The notes beneath the pieces are model-generated. The model was not told where the DNA came from and did no database searches. It saw only the letters and a list, made by a program, of their open reading frames with translations. This document shows positions 47,774 to 55,792 of a stretch of DNA of 64,000 nucleotides, in pieces (within the stretch, counting starts at the first letter, position 1; every line of letters begins with the position of its first letter). The DNA is from Isosphaeraceae bacterium EP7 (GTDB lineage: Bacteria; Planctomycetota; Planctomycetia; Isosphaerales; Isosphaeraceae). A program made the position numbers and the translations under genes. Location: positions 6,149,174 to 6,213,173 of the forward strand of contig CP151667.1 of the NCBI GenBank assembly GCA_038400315.1, written 5' to 3'.

Positions 47774-48595
47774 TCAGGCCTCGACGGTGATGGTCTTCTT
47801 GCGGCGCAGCCCGGCGAAGCAAACGCCGGCGAGGCCGAGGCCCGACATGACGAGCGTGGCGGGCTCGGGGACGGCGGGGGTCACCGGGTCGGGGAGGTTG
47901 GTCGTGCCCGTGAACCGCAGGGTCAGGTTGTAGACGCCGGCCCCGCTGAAGCCGAAGTAGTAGTGGGCATGCGCACCGATGGCCGGCTCGTCGAAGGTGT
48001 TGCCGGGTGTCACGCCCGCGGCCGAAGCAAGCAGCGGTCTGGCGCCGCCGGGGCCGAACGTCCAGAGGGCGAACTGGCCGCCGTTATCGATCCCCGTGCC
48101 GCTGGCGCCGAGGAGCGACCACTGGCCGGAGGTGAAGATCGAGTTGTCCAGGTCCTCTGTGGCGAAGCCGAGATTCGGGGCCCCCTGGGCGGGGCTGATC
48201 GGGACGCCGTAAATGCTCCCGGCGCCCGAGGTGCCGAAGTAATCGCGGATCGACGGCGACAGCTCGCCCGCCTTGAGCTGATAGTTCACGACCGAGGCGA
48301 CCGATTCGGGCGTCCGTTCGACCCCATCGGATGCCCCCACGGTGCTGCCGCCCAGGGTGGCTCCCTTACCGATGTGATAATGCAGGTGCAGACCGCCGTC
48401 CTCATAGGCGACGCCGATGTCGCCGTGACCGGCGGTGAGGCTATCCTTGCCGGAGACGCCGGCGGTGCCCTCGCCCACGATGAACGTGAACGTGGCCGTG
48501 TCGGTCAGGACCTGGTCGGCTCCCGCGGGGGCCGCCGAGAGGAACAGGCCCGCGGCGAACGCGGAAGAGATGGCGGAAATCATTCGATTTTTCAC
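47774..48595 (-). CDS. Choice-of-anchor M domain protein with PEP-CTERM tail
   Basis: A 273-aa exported protein. A GTG at 48595 with an AAGGGAA site begins V-K-N-R-M-I-S-A-I-S-S and a signal peptide ending at A-G-A-D. The body has the block A-G-H-G-D-I-G-V-A-Y-E-D-G-G-L-H-L-H-Y-H, then G-F-A-T-E-D-L-D near residue 140 and G-A-H-A-H-Y-Y-F-G-F-S-G-A-G-V-Y near residue 210. These match what I know of the choice-of-anchor M family (surface-anchored domain proteins, known mainly in actinobacteria). The C-terminus is a PEP-CTERM tail V-P-E-P-A-T-L-V-M-S-G-L-G-L-A-G. Metal or ligand binding by the His cluster is a guess. Confidence 0.82.
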   Translation of the reverse strand: MKNRMISAISSAFAAGLFLSAAPAGADQVLTDTATFTFIVGEGTAGVSGKDSLTAGHGDIGVAYEDGGLHLHYHIGKGATLGGSTVGASDGVERTPESVASVVNYQLKAGELSPSIRDYFGTSGAGSIYGVPISPAQGAPNLGFATEDLDNSIFTSGQWSLLGASGTGIDNGGQFALWTFGPGGARPLLASAAGVTPGNTFDEPAIGAHAHYYFGFSGAGVYNLTLRFTGTTNLPDPVTPAVPEPATLVMSGLGLAGVCFAGLRRKKTITVEA

Positions 48596-48766
48596 GTGTG
48601 TCGTTCCCTTGGATGCGAAAAGTGGGACATAAACTGAGAAAACGCGACTTCTGCACGCCGGTCGGTGGAAAGGCCGGCGCGCACCCTCCACGGGCGGCCG
48701 CGGGTTGTTGCCCGCGTCGGTGTGGTGTGGCTCGTGGTTGGGCCCGATCGATGCGGGCGCCTTGGT

Positions 48767-49234
48767 TTATTTGCCGATGCGTTCCAGGGTGGCGAACCAG
48801 CCGCGGTCGGTGACGACTTCGCGGGCCTGATACTCACAGCCGGTGCCGTCCCAGTGGGTGAACCGGCAGGTCTTTCCGACGGGCGTCCCGTGTTCCAGCC
48901 CCGGGGCTTTCAGCGTCAGCATCTGCGTCAGGACGGTCGCGGGCAGCTCGTGCCGCTCAACGCCTCGCAGGGACTTGGGCAGGGTCAGAAGCTCGGCTTT
49001 CTCGCGGCGGACAACCCAGAGGCGATAGGAGATCTCGCCGTCGACCGACTCTGCGTGGCAGATCGCGACGTCCGCGGGCAAGAGCGCCGCCAGCTCGGTG
49101 GGAAGCTCCTGGCGCATTTCCTCGCCAGACCGCTCGGCCTGGCCAGTCGTGCCGCACCCGGCCGGGCACAGGCCCGACGCGAGGAGCGCCAGACATGCAA
49201 AGAACCAGCGATATTCCGTCCGAGCAATGACCAC
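48767..49234 (-). CDS. Small lipoprotein downstream of a DUF1559 gene
   Basis: A 155-aa protein. A GTG at 49234 follows a strong GAGGAGG site eight bases upstream. The signal peptide (Y-R-W-F-F-A-C-L-A-L-L-A-S-G-L) ends in a lipobox P-A-G-C, so Cys23 should be lipidated. The mature domain is not recognised; it contains a Trp/Cys-poor acidic stretch then V-G-K-T-C-R-F-T-H-W-D-G-T-G-C. It is 44 bases after the DUF1559 gene on the same strand, likely one operon, mirroring the other lipoprotein/DUF1559 pair at 18394-19876. Interaction is inferred only. Confidence 0.8.
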   Translation of the reverse strand: MVIARTEYRWFFACLALLASGLCPAGCGTTGQAERSGEEMRQELPTELAALLPADVAICHAESVDGEISYRLWVVRREKAELLTLPKSLRGVERHELPATVLTQMLTLKAPGLEHGTPVGKTCRFTHWDGTGCEYQAREVVTDRGWFATLERIGK

Positions 49235-49278
49235 CGAAACAACCTCCTCATCCGCTGAGAATCGATCCCAGAGTTCGC

Positions 49279-50412
49279 TCAGAACGCCGCCGAGGCGTCG
49301 ACGATCTCGCCGCCATTGCGGCTGCCGAGCGACCACCAGACGGGCTGGGCCACGGTCGTCTTGACGAACCGGACGGCGCCATCGCCCAGCAAAACGTTGA
49401 TCCCGCCGGGGTGCTGGCTGCTGGGCGTGACCAGGATGTTGGCGTCCTGCTCTCCGCCGTAGATGTGGCAATTGCGGCCGTTGATCTTCAGCACCTGGAG
49501 ATACGTGGTGCCCGCGTGGCCCCATCCTGAGATCCAGGACCGGCCGTGGAAGGCAGACCAGGCGGGGTCGGGCACGTCGATCACCTGGCAGTAGCGTTGC
49601 CATCCGCCGAGGTCGCGCATGGTGCCGGTGGTCCCCGCGCAGAAGGAACGCATCGGCTCCGGCTCCCGGAAGGCCGACGCCGGGTCCAGTGCACTGCTCA
49701 TCCCGCTGATCCGCCTCTCGGCGACGGCCACCGTCTGGCTCAGGCCGTCGGTGACCTCCGAGATGCGTACCGGCCCCGTGTGCCAGGTCGCCTTCACCGC
49801 CGACGTGTCCAGCCCGATAAAGCCGTTATGCCGGCCCTCGGAGGTATGACCGGCCGCCATCGGTGCGATCCCGGTCGCCTGCGGCGTCCAGCCTGCGTTC
49901 CCGGAGTAATTCGACGGGGCCGGTCGAGAGCTACCCATCACGTCATTGTCCGCATAGCGATCCGAGGGGCAGAGCAATGCGTTGATGACCGTCCGCGCGG
50001 CCGTGGCCGAGGGGTGCGTTCCGGAGATGACCGCCTGATGGCTGAGCGCGAACGCATCGCCGCAATTGTCGGCCATGCCCACCGCGAAGTTGATGGAATT
50101 GGCCAGCGGAGCCTGCTCCATCATGGGCAGGACCCGGGCGAACCAGCTGTGTAGCCCATTAAGGCAGCCCCCGTCCGGCCCTGCCGCCGCCGAGGTCGCC
50201 CCATAAGGAAATGATCCATGCGTTGACTCGTAGTTATGTAGTGCCAGTCCCAACTGCTTCATGTTGTTGGTGCACTGGATGCGCCTGGCCGCCTCGCGGG
50301 CCGATTGGACGGCCGGCAGCAGCAGTGCGATCAGGACCGCGATGATGCTGATGACGACCAGCAGCTCGATCAGTGTGAACGCGCGGACCCGCACCTTGCA
50401 CGAGGATCTCAT
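49279..50412 (-). CDS. DUF1559 pseudopilin-like protein
   Basis: A 377-aa DUF1559 protein. The ATG at 50412 follows GGAG. The short basic leader [11 protein letters not shown] precedes [16 protein letters not shown]. Note that the residue before the phenylalanine is alanine, not the glycine found in the other two copies, so prepilin-peptidase cleavage may be affected. The terminal part has [19 protein letters not shown] in the helix region is less similar to the other copies than they are to each other. Likely co-transcribed with the lipoprotein gene downstream. Confidence 0.9.
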   Translation of the reverse strand: MRSSCKVRVRAFTLIELLVVISIIAVLIALLLPAVQSAREAARRIQCTNNMKQLGLALHNYESTHGSFPYGATSAAAGPDGGCLNGLHSWFARVLPMMEQAPLANSINFAVGMADNCGDAFALSHQAVISGTHPSATAARTVINALLCPSDRYADNDVMGSSRPAPSNYSGNAGWTPQATGIAPMAAGHTSEGRHNGFIGLDTSAVKATWHTGPVRISEVTDGLSQTVAVAERRISGMSSALDPASAFREPEPMRSFCAGTTGTMRDLGGWQRYCQVIDVPDPAWSAFHGRSWISGWGHAGTTYLQVLKINGRNCHIYGGEQDANILVTPSSQHPGGINVLLGDGAVRFVKTTVAQPVWWSLGSRNGGEIVDASAAF

Positions 50413-50652
50413 GCGAAGCTCTCCGTCAGGACGCGCAGACCCGACCTGAACCCATTTCGGGCCAGAGCGGACATGCCGCGTCACATGAACACGATTAATC
50501 AATAGGGGATGATCTGCGCTGTCGCTCATCCGTGCGCGTCAAGACGCACATGGCGAAGGCGAACGAGTCGCGAGGGCGAGCATGTCACTTCGGGGCTGGC
50601 CGATGGGTCAACGAGCTAGCCCGGGCGCACAAGTCGCGAGTGGGATGGGGGT

Positions 50653-50994
50653 TCAGGCGAGGGGTGGGGCCCGGCTGGGCTGGCGGCGCAGGGGCTCCGA
50701 GACGACCGGGCTGTGACCGGCGATCGGCTCGATGTCCAGGCACTGGACGAGGCCAAGTGCGATGGGGGGAGGTGCGACCTGATGGTCGACCTGGAGCTGG
50801 CACGCGGCGCAATCGTCGTCATGCCGGGCCAGGTCGTTCGCGGGGGCGGAGTCGCGGTGGGAAGATGATGCGTCGGAGAGGGAGGAACTGGTGGTGGAAT
50901 CGCCCAGGCGCACCTTGCCGTGGTCGTGCAGGCCGGGGGCCGCGCACGTGGCAAACGCATAAACGAAGATCAGCCACCAGTGCCGCAGGTTCAT
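50653..50994 (-). CDS. Small exported hypothetical with a CAACQ motif, 113 aa
   Basis: An N-terminal hydrophobic segment (M-N-L-R-H-W-W-L-I-F-V-Y-A-F-A-T-C) suggests a signal peptide. The rest has H-D-H-G-K-V, many Ser, His, Asp and the motif H-D-D-D-C-A-A-C-Q-L-Q near residue 62. Such His/CxxC proteins may bind metal; the family is not recognised. The ribosome binding site is weak, and antisense frames overlap, so confidence is moderate. The gene lies alone between DUF1559 and the multiheme cytochrome gene. Confidence 0.5.
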   Translation of the reverse strand: MNLRHWWLIFVYAFATCAAPGLHDHGKVRLGDSTTSSSLSDASSSHRDSAPANDLARHDDDCAACQLQVDHQVAPPPIALGLVQCLDIEPIAGHSPVVSEPLRRQPSRAPPLA

Positions 50995-51335
50995 TCAACG
51001 ACGATCCGAGGGGGTGTCGACGGCAAGCCGCCGAGCTTGATCGAGGTCATATTCGCTCGAGCCGGTCTAAACTATCAGCCTCGTGGCTAACACGTCAACC
51101 TTGCAATCCGACATTCGCCGGCATGATCGGCCCGGCAATCCGTGCCATCTGCACCTATCTTCATCATTCCAGGATGACTCGCTCCTCCCCTTCTCCGGCC
51201 CTGTGCAACTTTTGCGCAACGTCTGATTGTCGCCGCGGGCGGCGCGTGCTAGCCTCGGCGAGTTGCATCGACGACGGCGTCGTCCCGGGGCCGCCCTCAC
51301 GATCGCACGCTCCAGGAATGGTGGGGAGTCCTCCG
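50995..51335. other. 341-base region upstream of the multiheme cytochrome gene
   Basis: No gene seen. It separates a minus-strand small gene and the plus-strand cytochrome gene. The region around 51060-51230 is AT-richer, and a candidate promoter is at 51227. A GGGGAG site lies just before the ATG at 51336. Confidence 0.5.
51227..51255 (+). promoter_or_regulatory. Candidate promoter of the cytochrome operon
   Basis: TTGTCG (51227-51232), 17-base spacer, TAGCCT (51250-51255), with TGC before the -10 box. About 80 bases before the ATG. Confidence 0.4.
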
Positions 51336-54119
51336 ATGAGTTTCCGACCGAGAGGCCCGGCGGCCTGGTTCGCCGCCGCTTGCCTCGCCGCATTTGCATC
51401 GCCCGCGAATGCCTCCGCGCCGGTAGGTTTGGGCTCACGCCCGATCGTCCCGGCCTTCGAACGCCTCGGTTCTAGCCTGCCCCTCGCCCAGGGAGGCGGG
51501 CTTCTGATCGGCGAACTCAACTGCGTCGCCTGCCATCGGGCCGAGGCCGGGATGACCGGGCCGGTCGCCCCCAAGCAGCCACCGATCCTGACCCGGGTCG
51601 GTGAGCGGACCAACGTCGCCTACCTGCGCACCTTCCTGTCCGGGCCGGCCGCCGCGGACCGCGGCACGACCATGCCCGACCTGATCGCCGGCTTGCCCGA
51701 GGCCGAGCGTGCGGCCACCGTCGAGGCGCTCGTCCACCTGCTGGCGAGCACCGGGACCGTCAAGGAGAGCTTCCCCGCCCTCCGGTCGATCAACCGCGGC
51801 CGGGCGCTCTTCGGCAAGGTCGGGTGCGTCGCCTGCCACGGCGACGTCGAGTCCAAGGACGCACCCCTGGCCGACTCGGTGCCGCTGGGGAATCTCGCGG
51901 GGAAATACACCCTCCCGGGGCTGTCGGAGTTCCTGGCCGACCCGCACAAGGTCCGCCCGTCGGGCCGGATGCCGTCCCTGAATCTGAAGAAGGACGAGGC
52001 CCTCGACGTCGCCGGCTACCTGCTGCGCGACACGATCCGCCGGCTCCCCACCAACACGGCCTTTACCGCGTATGAGGGAAGCTGGTCGTCGCTTCCCGAC
52101 CTCTCACAGTTGACGCCGACCACAGCCGGCTTCGCCCGGGGCTTCGACCTGGGGGCTTCCGGGGCGACGAACAACTACGCCCTCCGATTCGAGGCCAGCC
52201 TCCCCATCCCGGCCGACGGCGAATATCGCTTCCAGCTCAGCTCCGACGACGGCAGCCGCCTTGAACTCGACGGCAAGCTCGTGGTCGACCATGACGGCGT
52301 CCACCCCTCGAGCGAGAAGTCCGGCCGGGCGACCCTCAAGGCCGGGGCACATCAGCTCGTCGTCACCTACTTCGATTCCGGCGGCCAGACTTCGCTGGAT
52401 CTCGAGATGGAAGGGGAAGGCCTGCCCTGGCAGCCCGTCGAGACCCTCTTGACCCCCGCCGGCCCCGCCATCGAGCCGACCGCACCCGCGCCCGAACCGT
52501 TCCGGCCCGACCCGTCGCTGGTCGAGAAGGGCCGGACCGCGTTCACGACTCTGGGTTGCGCCTCGTGTCACGAACTCCGAGTCGGCGACACGCTCCTGAC
52601 CTCGATGAGCCAGGGTCCAGGCCTCGCCTCGCTCGAGGCGACGAAGGGTTGCCTGGCCGAGGCGCCGGGCGGCAAGGCGCCTCGGTACGGCCTCGACCGT
52701 ACTCAACGTGAGGCGATCGCCGCGGCGGTCCTGGAGTTCAAGGCGCCCGCCGTTCCCCTGCCTCCGGCCCGGGCGATTGCCCGGACGATGGCGGCCTTCA
52801 ATTGCTACGCCTGCCACAAGAGAGACGACATCGGCGGGGTCGAAGAGGCGCGTGATCTGGCCTTCCAGACGACCCAGAAGGAGATGGGCGAGGAGGGCCG
52901 CCTGCCGCCGCCGCTCGACGGCGTGGGGGCGAAGCTCACCGATGCCTGGCTGCGAACCTTGCTCGACGAGGGGTCCAAGGACCGTCCCTATATGGAGACG
53001 CGGATGCCCCGCTTCGGCGGCAAGAATGTGGGCCATCTGGCGGCCTTGACTCAGGCCGTCGATCACCTCGACCCGGCCCCTCCGGCCGAGTTCAACGAGT
53101 CGGATCGCAAGGTCAAGGCTGCTGGGCGGATGCTCGCCGGGAGTCGCGCGTTCGGATGCGTGGCCTGCCATACGTTCAACGGTTCGAAGGCATCGGGCAT
53201 CCAGTCGATCGACATGACGCTGATGACCGCCCGCCTGCGTCACGATTGGTTCAGGCGGTACGTGGTCGACCCCCAGTCGTTTCGGCCAGGGACGCGGATG
53301 CCCAGCGTGTTCTATCAGGGGAAGAGCATGCTCCCGGCGGTCCTCGACGGCTCGCCGGCGCAGCAGGTGGAATCCATCTGGAAGTTCCTCTCCGACGGCC
53401 GCTCGGCCGCGCCCCCCGCCGGCGTGGGCCGCGAGCCGATCCCGCTCGTCCCCAACGCCGACGCGATCATATACCGCAACTTCATCGAGGGGGCCGGCCC
53501 ACGAGCGATCGGCGTCGGATACCCCGAGCGGGCGAACCTGGCCTTCGACGCCAATGATCTCCGGCTGGCCCTGGTCTGGCAGGGGGACTTCATCGACGCG
53601 TCGAGGCACTGGATCGGCCGCGGCGAGGGCTATCAGCCTCCGCTGGGCGACAACGTCCTGAGCCTGCCCGCCGGCCCCGCCTTCGCCAGCCTCGTCAGCC
53701 CGACGACCGCATGGCCGGCCGAGTCGCCGCGTAAGCCGGGCTCCGGCTCGCATTTCCGAGGTTACAGGCTTGGCAACGGGCGCAAGCCGACGTTCCTGTA
53801 CGACGTCGGCGGTGTGCAGATCGAGGACCGGCCCGTTCCCGTCCCGGGCGTCGGCAAGCAGCCCGCCGGCTTCCGCCGCGAGTTGACCCTGACCCCGCCG
53901 AAGGCTCTCGAAGGTCTCTACTTCCGCGTGGCCGTGGCCGACTCGATCGTCCAAGGGCCCGGCGGTTGGTTCACGATTGGCGGCGACTGGAAGACCCGGC
54001 TGACGGGCGATGCCGCGGGCCCTGGAATCGTCCGCGAGTCCGGCGGACGCAAGGAACTGCTCGTGCCAATCCGACTCGAAGGCCCCCGGGCGACGCTCAT
54101 CCAGGAGATCTCGTGGTGA
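51336..54119 (+). CDS. Penta-CxxCH c-type cytochrome with PA14 domain
   Basis: A 927-aa exported protein. A signal peptide ends at A-N-A-S near residue 28. Five heme-binding CxxCH sites begin at Cys63 (CVACH), Cys164 (CVACH), Cys408 (CASCH), Cys490 (CYACH) and Cys608 (CVACH), so up to five hemes may bind. Residues about 245-370 are a PA14-like beta-sandwich (Y-R-F-Q-L-S-S-D-D-G-S-R-L and G-A-H-Q-L-V-V-T-Y-F-D), a carbohydrate-binding-type module. The last 250 residues form an unknown beta-rich domain. Planctomycete cytochromes with PA14 are thought to link redox chemistry to polysaccharide. It is followed five bases later by the propeller gene, which indicates an operon. Confidence 0.9.
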   Translation: MSFRPRGPAAWFAAACLAAFASPANASAPVGLGSRPIVPAFERLGSSLPLAQGGGLLIGELNCVACHRAEAGMTGPVAPKQPPILTRVGERTNVAYLRTFLSGPAAADRGTTMPDLIAGLPEAERAATVEALVHLLASTGTVKESFPALRSINRGRALFGKVGCVACHGDVESKDAPLADSVPLGNLAGKYTLPGLSEFLADPHKVRPSGRMPSLNLKKDEALDVAGYLLRDTIRRLPTNTAFTAYEGSWSSLPDLSQLTPTTAGFARGFDLGASGATNNYALRFEASLPIPADGEYRFQLSSDDGSRLELDGKLVVDHDGVHPSSEKSGRATLKAGAHQLVVTYFDSGGQTSLDLEMEGEGLPWQPVETLLTPAGPAIEPTAPAPEPFRPDPSLVEKGRTAFTTLGCASCHELRVGDTLLTSMSQGPGLASLEATKGCLAEAPGGKAPRYGLDRTQREAIAAAVLEFKAPAVPLPPARAIARTMAAFNCYACHKRDDIGGVEEARDLAFQTTQKEMGEEGRLPPPLDGVGAKLTDAWLRTLLDEGSKDRPYMETRMPRFGGKNVGHLAALTQAVDHLDPAPPAEFNESDRKVKAAGRMLAGSRAFGCVACHTFNGSKASGIQSIDMTLMTARLRHDWFRRYVVDPQSFRPGTRMPSVFYQGKSMLPAVLDGSPAQQVESIWKFLSDGRSAAPPAGVGREPIPLVPNADAIIYRNFIEGAGPRAIGVGYPERANLAFDANDLRLALVWQGDFIDASRHWIGRGEGYQPPLGDNVLSLPAGPAFASLVSPTTAWPAESPRKPGSGSHFRGYRLGNGRKPTFLYDVGGVQIEDRPVPVPGVGKQPAGFRRELTLTPPKALEGLYFRVAVADSIVQGPGGWFTIGGDWKTRLTGDAAGPGIVRESGGRKELLVPIRLEGPRATLIQEISW

Positions 54120-54124
54120 CGCAC

Positions 54125-55609
54125 ATGAATCGGTCTGGATGGACATTGGGTGTCGGGCTGCTCGCTCTGGTGTCGCTGCAAGCGGCGCGGGCCCAGGAGC
54201 CGGCGAAGAACCCGGAGGATGCGTTCTCGACGATCGAGGGCTTCACGATCCCCGCCGGGGTGGTGCTGGAGGTCGGAGCCCTGGAGTGGCTGCCCGGCGA
54301 CCGGCTGGCGGTGTCCTCGCGGCGTGGCGAGATTTACGTGGTGCACAACCCGCTGGCCGCCGAGCCCGCGACGGAGTCCAGATTCGTCAAGTTCGCCGAG
54401 GGGTTGCACGAGGTCCTGGGCCTGGCCTATCGCGACGGCTGGCTCTACGCCACCCAGCGAGGGGAGGTCACCCGCATGAAGGACGAGGACGGCGACGGGC
54501 GGGCCGACCTCTTCGAGACGGTGGCTGACGGCTGGGAGATCGGCGGCGACTATCATGAGTATGCGTTCGGATCGAAGTTCGATAAGGACGGCAACCTCTG
54601 GGTCGCGCTCTGCCTGACTGGCTCGTTCAACAGCGACAACAAGTTCCGCGGCTGGGCCCTGCGCATCACGCCCGACGGCAAGGTCGTCCCCACCACCAGC
54701 GGCCTGCGTTCGCCCGGCGGGATCGCGGCCAACGCGGCCGGCGACATGTTCTTCACCGAGAATCAGGGGCCCTGGAACGGGGCCTGCGCCCTGAAAGAGC
54801 TGCGCCCGGGCCACTTCGTCGGCCACCCGGGTGGGCTGAAATGGTACGACGACGCCCCGGGCATCGCGGCCAGGCCGGCCGAGCCGAAGAGCGGCTCGCG
54901 ACTCATCGAGGAATCGAAGCGCATTCCCGAGCTGATCCCGCCGGCGGTCTACTTCCCCTACCCCGTCATGGGCCAGTCGTCCAGCGGCATCGCCTGCGAC
55001 CTCTCGGGCGGCAAGTTCGGGCCCTTCTCCGGCCAGTTCTTCGTGGGCGACCAGGCGGCCAGCACCGTGATGCGAGTGGCCCTCGAGAAGGTGAACGGCC
55101 GCTACCAGGGGGCCTGCTTCCCGTTCCGCAGGGGCTTCGGCTCGGGCAACGTGGCCCTGCTCTTCGGCCCTGGGGGCGAGTTGTTCGTGGGGGGGACCAA
55201 CCGCGGCTGGGGCTCGCGCGGGCCGAAGGAGTTCGCCCTCGAGCGGCTGACCTGGAAGGGCGAGACGCCATTCGAGGTCCATCACATGACCGCCAACCCC
55301 GACGGCTTCTCCCTGTCCTTCACCGCGCCCGTCGACCGAGCGACGGCCAGCGACCCGGGGTCGTACCCCATGCGTGCCTACACGTACATTTATCAATCGA
55401 GCTACGGCAGCCCCGAGGTTGACGTCTCGACGCCGAAGGTGACCCGGGCCGAGGTGGCCGACGACGGGAAGAGCGTCCGGTTGACGGTCGACGGCCTGCG
55501 CGAGGGGCACGTCCACGAGCTGCATATGGACGCCCTGCGCGACGCCAGCAAAGGGCCGCTGCTGCACTCCGAGGCCTATTACACGCTCAATGTCATCCCC
55601 GGCCGCTGA
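54125..55609 (+). CDS. Exported beta-propeller protein (PVC/membrane-bound dehydrogenase type)
   Basis: A 494-aa protein with signal peptide (N-R-S-G-W-T-L-G-V-G-L-L-A-L-V-S-L, cleavage near A-R-A). The body is a beta-propeller: E-W-L-P-G-D-R-L-A-V-S-S-R-R-G-E-I-Y near residue 55, M-K-D-E-D-G-D-G-R-A-D-L-F, F-T-E-N-Q-G-P-W-N-G-A, and G-Q-S-S-S-G-I-A-C-D-L-S. These motifs are like those of soluble glucose-dehydrogenase-type or large PVC proteins. No CxxCH site, so it may rely on the upstream multiheme cytochrome as electron partner. Five-base spacing and the same strand support one operon. The ATG at 54125 is chosen; a longer frame overlaps the cytochrome gene. Confidence 0.88.
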   Translation: MNRSGWTLGVGLLALVSLQAARAQEPAKNPEDAFSTIEGFTIPAGVVLEVGALEWLPGDRLAVSSRRGEIYVVHNPLAAEPATESRFVKFAEGLHEVLGLAYRDGWLYATQRGEVTRMKDEDGDGRADLFETVADGWEIGGDYHEYAFGSKFDKDGNLWVALCLTGSFNSDNKFRGWALRITPDGKVVPTTSGLRSPGGIAANAAGDMFFTENQGPWNGACALKELRPGHFVGHPGGLKWYDDAPGIAARPAEPKSGSRLIEESKRIPELIPPAVYFPYPVMGQSSSGIACDLSGGKFGPFSGQFFVGDQAASTVMRVALEKVNGRYQGACFPFRRGFGSGNVALLFGPGGELFVGGTNRGWGSRGPKEFALERLTWKGETPFEVHHMTANPDGFSLSFTAPVDRATASDPGSYPMRAYTYIYQSSYGSPEVDVSTPKVTRAEVADDGKSVRLTVDGLREGHVHELHMDALRDASKGPLLHSEAYYTLNVIPGR

Positions 55610-55792
55610 CGCGAGCACGCCCGCATCCATCCGTGCGGCCGCAGAATCGGGAGCGTCCCCCCGAAAGAGTCCGGTGCCCCGTTGCAAGGCGGGCCCGGAC
55701 GGGGGACGATGAAAGTTAGCCGGCCTCGGGGGCAACGGACGAGGGAGCCCCCTCTCCCGGGCCTTCCGCATCTCATCAATCGGAGCGAACGC

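Noticed and set aside
50532-51335. N-terminal extension of the multiheme cytochrome frame
   Set aside because: The extra 268 codons are Arg/Gly-rich with no homology and would overlap an opposite small gene; the signal peptide starts at 51336.
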